Below are positions 21,470 through 32,900 of a stretch of 49,931 nucleotides of DNA, piece by piece. The notes under the pieces were generated by a model. That model was not told where the DNA came from. It saw only the letters and a list, made by a program, of their open reading frames with translations, and made no database searches. Source of the stretch: an uncultured Bacteroidales bacterium (lineage in GTDB: Bacteria; Bacteroidota; Bacteroidia; Bacteroidales; JAFGXI01). Position 1 is the stretch's first letter. Each line of letters begins with the position of its first letter. Both the position numbers and the translations under genes were made by a program. Location: assembly GCA_947311115.1 (NCBI GenBank), contig CAMZKE010000002.1, forward strand, positions 1 through 49,931. The letters are read 5' to 3'.

Positions 21470-24400
21470 ATGGGAATTTTTGATAAAATACTTGGAGCTT
21501 TTGTAGGAAACAAGGCAGATAGAGATATTAAAGCCATACAGCCATATGTTGATAAAGTTAATGAAGTATATGATAGTATTAAAGTATTATCTAATGATGG
21601 TTTACGTGAAAAAACACTAGAGCTGAAACAACGAATAACAGATAGTATTCAGCCTTTAAACGATGAAATTTCTGAGCTTAATAAAAATATTACTGATAAT
21701 AAAGTTGAATTAGAAGACCGAGAAGCCATTTATAACAAAATAGATAAACTTGAGGAAGAAATAACAGTAAAAATAGAAGAAATACTAGAAGAAATATTAC
21801 CAGAAGCATTTGCTATTGTTAAAGATACTGCTCGTAGATTCTTTGAAAATGAAGAAATAGAAGTTACAGCTACTCAATTTGACAAAGATTTATCGTTAAA
21901 AGCTGCTAATGTTGAAATTGATGGAGATAAGGCGATATGGTATAATAAGTGGGAAGCTGGAGGAACTGAAATTACTTGGGATATGGTACATTACGATGTA
22001 CAGCTTTTTGGTGGTGTTGCTCTACATAAAGGTAATATTGCTGAGATGGCAACAGGAGAGGGTAAAACACTTGTGGCAACCTTGCCTGTTTTCTTAAATG
22101 CACTTACCGGTCGTGGTGTCCATTTGGTAACAGTAAACGATTATCTTGCAAAACGTGACTCGGAGTGGATGGGACCTTTATTTCAATTTCATGGTTTAAG
22201 TGTTGATTGTATCGACAAACATAATCCAAATTCTGATGCTAGAAGAAAAGCTTATAAAGCCGATATTACTTACGGAACAAATAATGAGTTTGGTTTCGAT
22301 TATTTGCGTGATAATATGGCAGTAAGTCCAAAAGACCTAGTTCAACGTAAACACAATTTTTCTATTGTTGATGAGGTTGATTCTGTGTTAATTGATGATG
22401 CTCGTACTCCATTAATTATTTCTGGACCTACCCCAAAAGGCGACAACCAGTTATTTGATGAGATGAAACCAAAGGTTGAAGTTTTATTTAGTGAGCAAAA
22501 GAAATTGGTGACAGAAATTCTAGCAAAAGCAAAAAAATATATTTCTGAAGGAAACGAGAAAGAAGGTGGGCTTTTGCTTTTACGTGCATGGAAAGGTTTA
22601 CCTAAAAATAAAGCAATAATAAAGTATTTAAGCGAAGAAGGCATGAAATCACTGTTATTAAAAACAGAGAATATATACATGCAAAACAATAACAAAGAAA
22701 TGTATAAAGTTACTGATGATTTATTCTTTGTTATTGATGAAAAAAACAATTCAATTGAACTTACCGATAAAGGAGTTAACACAATAACTTCTAATACTGA
22801 TGACCCCAATTTCTTTATTTTACCTGACATAGGAACCGAAATTGCCGATATCGAGAAATCGGAATTGGACGACAATGAAAAGTTAGAACAGAAAGATAAA
22901 ATGCTTAGCGATTATGGTGTGAAATCGGAACGTGTTCATACAATAAATCAACTATTAAAAGCATATACATTATTCGAAAAAGAAAATGAATACGTTGTTG
23001 TTGACAACAAGGTTAAAATTGTTGATGAGCAAACAGGTCGTATGATGGAAGGCCGTCGTTATTCTGACGGATTGCACCAAGCTATTGAGGCAAAAGAGAA
23101 TTGTAAAATTGAGGCAGCAACACAAACCTATGCAACCGTAACTTTACAAAACTATTTTAGAATGTATAATAAGCTTGCCGGTATGACAGGTACAGCTGAA
23201 ACAGAAGCAGGTGAGCTTTGGAATATCTATAAATTAGATGTAATTGTAATTCCAACAAACCGTCCAATTGCTAGAATTGACCACGAAGATTTAATTTACA
23301 AAACAAAACGTGAAAAATATAACGCAGTAATCGATACTATTGTTGATTTGGTTAATGCAGGTCGTCCGGTTTTGGTAGGTACAACTACAGTTGAAATTTC
23401 AGAACTTTTAAGTCGTACTCTTAAAATTAGAGGAATAAAACACAATGTGCTTAACGCAAAGCTACACCAAAAAGAAGCTGATATAGTTGCCGAAGCCGGT
23501 AGGGCAGGAGTAGTAACTATTGCAACAAATATGGCAGGGCGTGGTACCGATATTAAGCTTACCGATGAGGTTAAAAAAGCAGGCGGTCTTGCTATTGTTG
23601 GTACAGAGCGTCATGAATCTCGTCGTGTTGACCGTCAGTTACGTGGTCGTGCCGGACGTCAGGGTGACCCGGGTTCATCACAATTTTATGTTTCGCTTGA
23701 AGATAATTTAATGCGTCTTTTTGGTTCAGATAAAATTTCTAAAATGATGGATAGACTTGGCTTAAAAGAGGGTGAAGTTATTCAGCATTCAATGATAACA
23801 AAATCAATTGAGAGAGCTCAAAAGAAAGTTGAAGAAAATAACTTTGGTATTCGTAAACGACTTCTTGAGTACGATGATGTAATGAACTCGCAACGTGAGG
23901 TAATTTACAAACGAAGAAGACATGCTTTATATGGCGAACGTATTGGCGTTGATATAGTTAATTTATTTTATGATGTTTGCGAAGGTATAGTTGCTGAGTG
24001 TCATGGCTATGTCGATTATAATGAGTTTGCAATTGAAATATTAAGAGTACTTTCAATCGAAAATCCGGTAACAGAAGAGGAATATTTAAAATTAAACTTA
24101 ACTGAAATTGTAGAAAAAGTTTACGAAGAGGCATTAGGTTCGTTTAAACGTAAAGCTGAAATTATTACAAAGCAAGCATGGCCTGTAATTAAAGATGTAT
24201 ATGAAAATCAGAGAGGTCAATATGAAAATATTGTAGTTCCAATTTCTGATGGTTTAAAAGTTTACAGTATTACGGTAAATCTTGAAAAGGCTTATGAAAC
24301 GCAGGGAGCAGAGCTCGTTAGTGAGTATGAGAAAGCTTCAATATTAATGTCAATTGATGATTCGTGGAAAGAGCATTTGCGTGAAATGGACGACTTAAAA

Positions 24401-24769
24401 ACATCGGTGCAAAATGCAAGTTACGAGCAAAAAGATCCATTATTAATTTATAAATTTGAATCGTTTGAGTTATTTAAACAGGTAGTAGATAAAATTAACA
24501 GAGATGTAATATCAATGTTAATGAAAGCACATATTCCTATTTCTGATGGTAGCTCGGTACAGCAAGCACCACAAGTTAAACAGATGGATATGAGTAAATA
24601 CGAAACAAGTCGTACCGACGATTCGTTTACCGGAGGTGATACTCGTGAAAAACAAAAAATACAGCCTGTTAAAGTTGAAAAACAAGTAGGGAGAAACGAA
24701 CCTTGCCCTTGTGGAAGTGGTAAAAAATATAAAAATTGCCACGGAAAACCCGGTGCAGAGTCTTTATAG
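21470..24769 (+). CDS. secA: Preprotein translocase ATPase SecA
   Basis: [39 protein letters not shown]-terminal SEC-C zinc motif [15 protein letters not shown]. Confidence 0.99.
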   Translation: MGIFDKILGAFVGNKADRDIKAIQPYVDKVNEVYDSIKVLSNDGLREKTLELKQRITDSIQPLNDEISELNKNITDNKVELEDREAIYNKIDKLEEEITVKIEEILEEILPEAFAIVKDTARRFFENEEIEVTATQFDKDLSLKAANVEIDGDKAIWYNKWEAGGTEITWDMVHYDVQLFGGVALHKGNIAEMATGEGKTLVATLPVFLNALTGRGVHLVTVNDYLAKRDSEWMGPLFQFHGLSVDCIDKHNPNSDARRKAYKADITYGTNNEFGFDYLRDNMAVSPKDLVQRKHNFSIVDEVDSVLIDDARTPLIISGPTPKGDNQLFDEMKPKVEVLFSEQKKLVTEILAKAKKYISEGNEKEGGLLLLRAWKGLPKNKAIIKYLSEEGMKSLLLKTENIYMQNNNKEMYKVTDDLFFVIDEKNNSIELTDKGVNTITSNTDDPNFFILPDIGTEIADIEKSELDDNEKLEQKDKMLSDYGVKSERVHTINQLLKAYTLFEKENEYVVVDNKVKIVDEQTGRMMEGRRYSDGLHQAIEAKENCKIEAATQTYATVTLQNYFRMYNKLAGMTGTAETEAGELWNIYKLDVIVIPTNRPIARIDHEDLIYKTKREKYNAVIDTIVDLVNAGRPVLVGTTTVEISELLSRTLKIRGIKHNVLNAKLHQKEADIVAEAGRAGVVTIATNMAGRGTDIKLTDEVKKAGGLAIVGTERHESRRVDRQLRGRAGRQGDPGSSQFYVSLEDNLMRLFGSDKISKMMDRLGLKEGEVIQHSMITKSIERAQKKVEENNFGIRKRLLEYDDVMNSQREVIYKRRRHALYGERIGVDIVNLFYDVCEGIVAECHGYVDYNEFAIEILRVLSIENPVTEEEYLKLNLTEIVEKVYEEALGSFKRKAEIITKQAWPVIKDVYENQRGQYENIVVPISDGLKVYSITVNLEKAYETQGAELVSEYEKASILMSIDDSWKEHLREMDDLKTSVQNASYEQKDPLLIYKFESFELFKQVVDKINRDVISMLMKAHIPISDGSSVQQAPQVKQMDMSKYETSRTDDSFTGGDTREKQKIQPVKVEKQVGRNEPCPCGSGKKYKNCHGKPGAESL

Positions 24770-24780
24770 GTATATTTCAG

Positions 24781-25326
24781 ATGCCCGAAAAAACAGATAT
24801 AAAACAAATAGTATTGATATTAATATCAGCAGTTGTATTTATGTCTGTTTTTTTTATACTAACTAAGAAAATATATGTAAAAAAAGATACTGCATTTTAT
24901 ACAACTACTTTTTTTTACAAAAAAAGCAAAATTGATAGTGTTACATATAATTGTGAATATAGCCATATAAAATCTGAAATAAAACTAGACACAATAAGTT
25001 TTGATACCTTAAAATCGATAGTAATATCGCCAACTGTAAAACTTGATACATCAGATACCGAGTTATTTTTAATTTTAAGTATTGATTATAATAATAAGAA
25101 TGTCTTTTGGAAATCTTATAGATTACAAAGTCAGGTATTTGAATTAAATAAATGGAAAAAAATAAAGCAAATTCAAAATTTTGATAATTTTTATTTTGAT
25201 AAAAATTATGTGGTAAAAACATATTTTTGGAATAAAACTAAAAGTAATTTTCAAATAAAAAATATTGAGTTAAAGTTATATTCTGAACCTCAAGAAAATT
25301 ATAATTTAATTTTCAATAAGAATTAA
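24781..25326 (+). CDS. Hypothetical protein with one N-terminal TM helix
   Basis: ORF MPEKTDIKQIVLILISAVVFMSVFFIL...; abuts the next gene by 1 bp; longer ORF start (24736) would overlap secA. Confidence 0.7.
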   Translation: MPEKTDIKQIVLILISAVVFMSVFFILTKKIYVKKDTAFYTTTFFYKKSKIDSVTYNCEYSHIKSEIKLDTISFDTLKSIVISPTVKLDTSDTELFLILSIDYNNKNVFWKSYRLQSQVFELNKWKKIKQIQNFDNFYFDKNYVVKTYFWNKTKSNFQIKNIELKLYSEPQENYNLIFNKN

Positions 25327-25327
25327 C

Positions 25328-27610
25328 ATGAAATTTTCAAGCAAAAATATTGCACTGGTAATACTAACTTTAATGTCTGTTATTTTTGTTGTGTTTTTTT
25401 ATGGAAATATATTGCAATCTCCAAATAATTTTATGTTTTGTTATTCAGGTGATGCGTTAAAAAATTATGCGAATTTTAAGTATCATATTCAGTACGATAA
25501 TAGTTTTATAAGTTATAATGGTGTTTTTTATCCTTATGGGGAAAGTATTATTTTTACAGATATTCATCCTGCCTTAGCTAGTTTTTATAAGCTACTAGGT
25601 TTTATTTTTCCAAGTATTGGGTATTATTCTGTTGGAATAATAAATTTACAGATTCTATTGTCAATTATTATAACTTCAATAGTATTATTTTTTGTATTTA
25701 TAAGATTAAAAGTATCTGAGTTTACATCTGTATTTGGTGCTTTTGCAATTACAGTTTTATCATCACATATTTTGCTTCTAAATTATGGACATTGGGCTTT
25801 GAGCTATGCATGGTCATTACCACTTGCGTGGTTATTACTTATTATTTTTCTAGAGAAAAATAATAAGTTGAAATGGTCAATATTTATTGCAATAAATACT
25901 TTTTTATGGTTTTTAACACATGGATATCAGGGATTAACAACGCTTTTATTTACCGCATCGGTATTTTTAATGCTGTTAATTAATAATATTAAAGAAAAGC
26001 AGAAGTTGATATTATTTGCCAAACATTTTGTAATACAAGTTATTGCTCCGGTAGGTGTGTATTATTTTTTTACAATTATTTTTGATAATCATCTAGAAAG
26101 AATAAATATGCCATTTACTACGGCATATACATCAGATATTAATTTTATATTAACACCAAATTATTCATTTTTAAAACCTTTGTACTATTTTTTTAATGAT
26201 TTTACTGTTGTTGATAAAAGCTGGAGTTTAATTGGTAATTACATTGGTTTTTCAACTCTTGTAATAGGCTTTGTGTTTTTAATAAAATATTCAAAATATA
26301 AGCACATTCTTAAAAAAGATGGCTTTAATTTATTTATTCCCGCATCCTTTATTATTCTTGCCTATTCGTTTGGAATGCCATTTAAATATAATTTAGAATT
26401 TGTATTAGATTTTATACCTAAAATAAAGCAATTTACTGGTCTAGGGCGATTTGCATGGGTGTTTTATTTTGTAATAACAGTGTTTGGTTTTTATTTTATC
26501 GATAAAATTATTAAACAAAAATATTTAAAATATTCATTGGTGTTTTTAGCTGCTTTTGTAATGAGTATAGAGGGTGGGGCATATCATGCTCATATTTCAA
26601 AAACAATTGATAATCCTAATATTTTAAAACAAGAGAGTATTCCTGTAGTATATAAAGAGTTAACAAATATTGATGTGTCAAAATATCAGGCAGTAATAAC
26701 CTTGCCATTTTTTATAAATTATGGTAATCCTTATTCTACCGATTATGCAGCGCAAAAATCATCATATTTATATTCTGTTATTCCTTCATTTACAGGGCTA
26801 CCCACCTTAAATGCTACATTATCACGTCCTCCATTAGACGAAGAACGAAAATTAATGCAGTTTTTTTCGCCAAATAATTATTATAAAGAGATAAAAACAG
26901 ATTTTAAATCGGATAAGCCTTTTTTAATATTACATACGAAAGAAAAATTACCCAAGAGAGAAGCTGATTTCTTGAAAAATTGTACAAAGTTAAAGTCTAC
27001 AAAAAATTACGACTTATATGAAATTGATTTTAATAAGGTTTTTGATTTTGATTCTAAAAAAGTTTTTGATGATTATTACAGAATAAAAAATTCTTTAATA
27101 CTAAAAAATTCTGTTCTTATTTCAGACTCATCGTTTATTTATTTCAATAATTTTAATAAAAATATTAATGATACAAGTTTGTTTGGTAATGGAGTGTATT
27201 CCAAATATAAATTAAATAGTACTCCTGTATTAAGATATGAATGTACTAATTTAGAAATTGGAAAAATATATAATATCAGTTTCTGGTATTTCAATAAAAA
27301 TTACGATCAAGCATTTACTGTTATTAATTTAAAAGAAATAAATCTATATAATAATTCTACTGTTAATAATGTTAATATTTCCCCATTAAGCAGTGAGATT
27401 ATATACGGAAATTGGAGTTATGTTGAAATAGATTTTGAAATTGTAGATAAATCTAATATCTTATTATTGAATAATATCTCGCAAGATGAATTTCTTGATA
27501 ATAAAATTTACATTGATAATTTATTAATTAGAGAAAAATCGATTGATTGTTATCAAGAAGTAGGAGATAGTATATTGTTAATTAATAATATGATATACAA
27601 ATTGCCATAG
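25328..27610 (+). CDS. Polytopic membrane protein, GT-C glycosyltransferase-like, with C-terminal beta-sandwich-like region
   Basis: About 400 aa of multiple TM helices followed by a soluble region resembling carbohydrate-binding/discoidin-like sandwiches. Confidence 0.6.
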   Translation: MKFSSKNIALVILTLMSVIFVVFFYGNILQSPNNFMFCYSGDALKNYANFKYHIQYDNSFISYNGVFYPYGESIIFTDIHPALASFYKLLGFIFPSIGYYSVGIINLQILLSIIITSIVLFFVFIRLKVSEFTSVFGAFAITVLSSHILLLNYGHWALSYAWSLPLAWLLLIIFLEKNNKLKWSIFIAINTFLWFLTHGYQGLTTLLFTASVFLMLLINNIKEKQKLILFAKHFVIQVIAPVGVYYFFTIIFDNHLERINMPFTTAYTSDINFILTPNYSFLKPLYYFFNDFTVVDKSWSLIGNYIGFSTLVIGFVFLIKYSKYKHILKKDGFNLFIPASFIILAYSFGMPFKYNLEFVLDFIPKIKQFTGLGRFAWVFYFVITVFGFYFIDKIIKQKYLKYSLVFLAAFVMSIEGGAYHAHISKTIDNPNILKQESIPVVYKELTNIDVSKYQAVITLPFFINYGNPYSTDYAAQKSSYLYSVIPSFTGLPTLNATLSRPPLDEERKLMQFFSPNNYYKEIKTDFKSDKPFLILHTKEKLPKREADFLKNCTKLKSTKNYDLYEIDFNKVFDFDSKKVFDDYYRIKNSLILKNSVLISDSSFIYFNNFNKNINDTSLFGNGVYSKYKLNSTPVLRYECTNLEIGKIYNISFWYFNKNYDQAFTVINLKEINLYNNSTVNNVNISPLSSEIIYGNWSYVEIDFEIVDKSNILLLNNISQDEFLDNKIYIDNLLIREKSIDCYQEVGDSILLINNMIYKLP

Positions 27611-27714
27611 TTTAGTAATTATGTTGTAAAACATTTATTTAGCATTATATTAAAATAATAAATTTATAATTGATGCGTTAGTAATGTAAACTAATCAAAA
27701 AGTTATATTTGCGT

Positions 27715-27891
27715 ATGAACAGTAACTCTACTTTATTAATTGACGTATCACAACAAGGGAAAATAGAAATAATAGATTTGCGAGAAATAATTAATCTTGA
27801 CAATCAGTTTTCAGATGTGTTATCACATATTGAAAAATCTAATTTAACACCTTCACAAAAAGTGATTGAAAATATATTAAACGAATTATAG
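27715..27891 (+). CDS. Small hypothetical protein (58-60 aa)
   Basis: MNSNSTLLIDVSQQGKIEIIDLREIINL...; TATATTTG -7 motif directly upstream (27704-27711). Confidence 0.5.
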   Translation: MNSNSTLLIDVSQQGKIEIIDLREIINLDNQFSDVLSHIEKSNLTPSQKVIENILNEL

Positions 27892-27893
27892 TC

Positions 27894-29705
27894 TTATTTA
27901 ATCTCTATAGTTAAGTCGTTTTTATATATAATTGTATTCAGTTGAGAATTTACAAAATGGTTTTTAAATTTTTCAAATTTAAACTTATAAATATACCCTT
28001 CTATTTCTGCATTTAGAATGCAATTACACATATTAGATTTGTACTTAACATAACTAGATATTAAAAGCTTAGAAATATCATATCCAATATATGAATAAGT
28101 AGTTGCCTCACAATTATATTCATCTTTATAAGATTTGTTAAAATCTAACACTTTTTCATTATTGTAATCAACATTTCTATTATTAAATACTGTTAAGTTT
28201 AAATTATGATAATATTCTGTTTGAATTTTGAATTTTAACCATTCTTTAAAACCAATTAAAATAATTGTATCGGTTAATGCTGCTACATGTAATTTAGTAA
28301 CTACATTTGTTACAAACCCTTCTTTAGTTGATAAAACTATTACAACATTGTGTTTTGTTTTGTCAATAAATGGTTTTAGCTTTTTTGTTTCTGTAAAGTT
28401 AATATTATGAATAGTAATCGAATCATTTCTTAATTTCCTAAGTTTTTGAGAGTATTTCCAAACAGTTTTTAAATTATCTTCAGAGCCATCTGAAATTACA
28501 ATATAATTAACGTCACCAATATTTGAAACGTAATCAGTAATCTTATTAAAAATTACATCTTTAGATGACTCTACCTGAATAAAAGAATAATCTTTGTTAA
28601 ATTTAGAAGATACATCAATCAATGGGTTAATTATAGGAACATTAACTGGCTTATATTTTAAAGCGGTATCAAAAGTATTCTGATAAATAGGTCCAATAAT
28701 AAAGTTTAATGATTTTATTTCAGGTTTAGACATAATTGCTTTAATCGTATAAACACTTTTTTTTGTATCATAAGCATATAAATCAATATTATAACCTTGT
28801 TCTTTCAGCTCTTTAAGTTTTATTAAAACTCCTTGGTAAAACTCGAAAAAAGGTTTTATTTTGGGGCGTTTATGTCCGTCTATTTTTAAATTGTTTTGCT
28901 CAATATTCAATGTTTTTATATCTAAATCGAATGGTAATAATAAGCCAATTTTTATTGTTTCAGATTTGTTAAAACTTTTTTCATCACAATTTATATTTAC
29001 AGTATCAATTATATTTTGTAAGGTATCTTTTGTATTAACGCTGTCTTTTTTCTCCCATAGCGAGTTGTTGATAAATTCTTTTGTTGGTATGTTAATTATC
29101 ATAGCTTTTTTTAGTCCACTTTCTTTTATTGATGGGTTGGCTTTTAGTATATCGTCTTGTGTTACATTGTATTTCTTAGATATAGAATATAAAGTTTCTC
29201 TCCTTTTAACCTTATGTTTTAAATAAGGCACATCAGTAAGTCTTGCTTCATGATTAATAGGCTTTTTGTGTTTTTTTATTTTAATTTCTTCGCCTACTTT
29301 TAAACCGTTTTTAGCATCAGGGTTGTCAGTAAAAAACTGTTCTTGACTTATTTCATATTTCTTTGTTATTGCATATACTGTTTGTCCTTTTTCTATTTTA
29401 ACATAAATATAATCAGGCGATTTTCGTAAAGGTCTGCCGGTTTGTTTAAATATTTTTAGCTCTTGTCCTAACTTTAAGCCATCAAATATTTCAGGGTTTT
29501 CAGAGGCTAATTGTTTTTCTGAAACACCATAAGCTTTACATATTGAATATATTGTTTCTCCTTTTTTTACAGTGTGAATGTAGTAATGCTTACCGTTTAT
29601 TATTCTAATAACTTCAGATTTTGCTACAGTATTATCTTGTGCAACTATTGTATTAGATAATATAAAAACACTAAATATTATTGTTATTATTTTTAAGTAT
29701 CTCAT
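27894..29705 (-). CDS. LysM-repeat protein with periplasmic-binding-fold C-terminal domain
   Basis: Signal peptide; three LysM units (VKKGETIYSICKAYGV.., IEKGQTVYAITKKYEI.., VKRRETLYSISKKYNV..); C-terminal KIGLLLPFDLD... receptor-ligand-like fold. Confidence 0.8.
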   Translation of the reverse strand: MRYLKIITIIFSVFILSNTIVAQDNTVAKSEVIRIINGKHYYIHTVKKGETIYSICKAYGVSEKQLASENPEIFDGLKLGQELKIFKQTGRPLRKSPDYIYVKIEKGQTVYAITKKYEISQEQFFTDNPDAKNGLKVGEEIKIKKHKKPINHEARLTDVPYLKHKVKRRETLYSISKKYNVTQDDILKANPSIKESGLKKAMIINIPTKEFINNSLWEKKDSVNTKDTLQNIIDTVNINCDEKSFNKSETIKIGLLLPFDLDIKTLNIEQNNLKIDGHKRPKIKPFFEFYQGVLIKLKELKEQGYNIDLYAYDTKKSVYTIKAIMSKPEIKSLNFIIGPIYQNTFDTALKYKPVNVPIINPLIDVSSKFNKDYSFIQVESSKDVIFNKITDYVSNIGDVNYIVISDGSEDNLKTVWKYSQKLRKLRNDSITIHNINFTETKKLKPFIDKTKHNVVIVLSTKEGFVTNVVTKLHVAALTDTIILIGFKEWLKFKIQTEYYHNLNLTVFNNRNVDYNNEKVLDFNKSYKDEYNCEATTYSYIGYDISKLLISSYVKYKSNMCNCILNAEIEGYIYKFKFEKFKNHFVNSQLNTIIYKNDLTIEIK

Positions 29706-29877
29706 TAATATATTTATTATCAGGTTTATATAATGTTGTGCAAAAATAGTAATTTATAAAGTTATTAAAAAGTATTGTTTATAAATAAAACTATCAACTA
29801 TAAATACATCTTGGTCTGTATAATTCGTTGATTTAAAAACTATTTTAAAAATAAACATAATATTGATTATTTTTTGT

Positions 29878-29885
29878 TAAATTTG
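29878..29885 (+). promoter_or_regulatory. -7 element TAAATTTG upstream of the giant SprB-repeat gene
   Basis: TAnnTTTG match about 42 nt upstream of ATG. Confidence 0.4.
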
Positions 29886-29926
29886 TTACAACCTATTGAG
29901 AAAATTATTTTATAAAATAAACACAC

Positions 29927-32900
29927 ATGAGAAAAACTTACTTTGCAAGTTTGATAGCTATTATAATTATGGCTTCAGGCAGTGCGTTCGCACAAGAGGT
30001 TGTTCATCCAACAAAAGTTACAACAGGTCATTTCTTAGGTAAATCAATACCTTTGAGAGATATTAAACCTGTAAAAAAGGATGATACTATAAAAGACAAG
30101 GGAATATCTTCAAACGAAAGAAACGAAGAAGAATTTGAACTAAATGAAAGTATGCGTGCTATTAGAGAGTATCCATACAAATCTACTGCTCAACCACAAG
30201 GACCAGACCCTGTATGGCAAAAAACAATGCCAAATAATAGGGCAGGAACTCGTGCTCCAATATTAAATTTTCAAGGGCAGAGCTCTCCTTACAATCCATC
30301 AGACTGTAATGGTTCTGTTGGGGCAAATCATTTTATGCAAGGAGTAAATAGCGATTACGAAATTTATGATAAAAACACAGGTAATGTTGTTGTTAGCTCT
30401 ACAGCTTTTAATACTTTATTTTCCGGTGTTACAGGTGCCGATAGAAATGATGGCGATATTATTGTTTTATATGATGATAATGCAGATCGTTGGTTTGCTT
30501 CAGAATTTTCCATTCCTTCACAATATGGTGGAGGAAATGATATGATGCTTATTGCTGTTTCTGAAACAAACGACCCAACAGGTTCTTGGTATCGATGGTC
30601 TTTCGATGTTGACGATATGCCCGACTATATGAAATTTGGTATTTGGGAAGATGGCTACTATATGGCAGATAACCACACGGGTGGAAACGATATTTATGTT
30701 TTTGAACGTAGTGTTATGTTAAACGGAGGAGCATCTCCTAAGATGATAGGTTTTGATAATCCAAATCGTCCTAATAGTGGTTTTCATTGTATTGAGCCCT
30801 TAGATAATGATGGTCAATTTGCACCGACAGGAACTCCGGGGCAATTTATTACAATTAATGACGACGCATGGGGAGGCGGAGGCGATGAACTTTGGATTTT
30901 TGAATGTAATGTTGATTGGAATACAACCTCAAACTCAACTTTTGCAAGAACTCAAACTATTACAGTTCCTGCATTTGATAGTGATTTTGGTAACAATATG
31001 GATAACATAGCTCAACCGGGTACAAGCCAGGAGCTTGATGCAATACCTCAAATATTAATGTATCGTGCTCAATACAGAAATTTTGGTACTACGCAAACAA
31101 TTGTTTGTGCACATACTGTTGATGTAGATAACACCGACCATGCAGGAGTTCGTTGGTATGAATTGCAAAATTCAGGTTCCGGTTGGAGTATTCGTCAAAG
31201 TGGTACTTATGCACCCGATGGCGATAGCCGTTGGATACCAAGTATCGCAATGGACGGACAGCATAATATTTCTTTAGCATATAGTATTTCAAGTACATCT
31301 ACTTATCCTGGAATAAGATATTGTGCACAATCAGCAGCTGAAAATGCAAATGCTACCGGTACTATGGATATAGCAGAAGAAGTTATCTTAAACGGAACAG
31401 CTTCTCAAACATCATCAAACCGTTGGGGAGATTATGCCGAACTTAGCGTTGACCCTGTTGATGATGTTACATTTTGGTTTACAACACAATACAGCAATAG
31501 TGGAGTAAAAACTCAAATTGCAAATTGGCGTTTTGGAAATCCACATCTACCTCCGGGAACAAATTTTGTAATTAATACTCCAAATACACTTATTCGTCCG
31601 GTTCCTCTTTTAGAAGGTGATGATGCAACATACACAAACCTAACTACCGGAACTGTTGATACTTGGGCGTGGGATATTCAAGGAGGAAACCCTTCTACTT
31701 CAACACAGCAAGACCCCGGCACAATAAACTATCCTACCGCAGGTTTATATTACACACAACTAACAGCAACAAATGCTGATGGTGATTCAACATTAAGACG
31801 TTCAGACTACATAAGAGTAATAGATCCAAATAATGTGTTTTGCGATACAATTGTTCAGTTTTATGGAACACCTTCAATATATACTTCAGCAAATGGTTAT
31901 GTTGGTGGAACAAACGAATATGATTGTAATGCTATAGCTGAAAAATTTGAAAATTTCACTCCATATAATAAATTAACAGGAGGTCGTTTCTTCTGGGCAA
32001 AAGCTACAAACGGAACATCTCCAAATGTAACATTTGCAGTTTGGGGCGATGATGGCTCCGGTAATCCTGGAACTCAGTTAGCAACAAAAACTATTGCCTT
32101 ATCAGATATTGTAAATGATGCTGCAACATTAGGTTACACTGATGTTGCCTTCGATACTGATGTTATTTTACCAGGTTCTGGTGCATTTTTTATTGGTTTT
32201 GAAATACCGGGAGATGCCGTATCTGGTGACACACTAGCTATAGTAACAAATAGCGATGGTGATGGAAATGATAACACAGGTTACAGCTTATATTCTTCAT
32301 GGACAGATTACTCTGCTTGGAATATGACACTTATGAATGCTATTTTTGCTTATGGTTGTTATGACCCTAACTTAGAACCTGTTGCAGATTTTGTCGGAAA
32401 TCCAACTACTGTAAATGCAGGTAGCACAGTAGATTTTACAGACTTATCTTATGGTGGAGCAGCTACATCATGGTCTTGGAGTTTTGCAGGAGGTACTCCT
32501 AATACATCAACTCAACAAAACCCAACAATAACCTACAATACTCCCGGATATTACGATGTAACTCTAACCGTTTCTAATGCTAACGGAACCGATACTGAAA
32601 CGAAAACTTCATACATACATGTTGTTGATGCAAACTCATGCTCATGTACAGATTTAGGGAATGTAGTTGGTAGCGAGGTGCTTTATAAAACAGGTGGTCC
32701 GGGTTACATTTCAGGAAATAACGAATATGGCGATTTAGCTAAAGCCGAATATTTTGATAATTATGCACCATATGCCAATTTAGAGGGGGCATATATTTCA
32801 TTTGGAATGGCTTATGTTAATAATCCTTCAACTAATATAACAATAAACGTTTATGCTGATGATGGCGGTAATTCAGGAAATGGAACATATTCTTATAGTC

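Noticed and set aside
22342-22875. 177-aa antisense ORF in secA, opposite the extra segment of SecA
   Set aside because: SecA frame is continuous and the extra segment is typical of Bacteroidetes SecA as far as I recall; no evidence of a real antisense gene.
24448-24807. Antisense ORFs at the secA 3' end and ORF extension of the downstream gene to 24736
   Set aside because: Overlap with the SecA zinc motif; ATG at 24781 gives a sensible N-terminal TM start.
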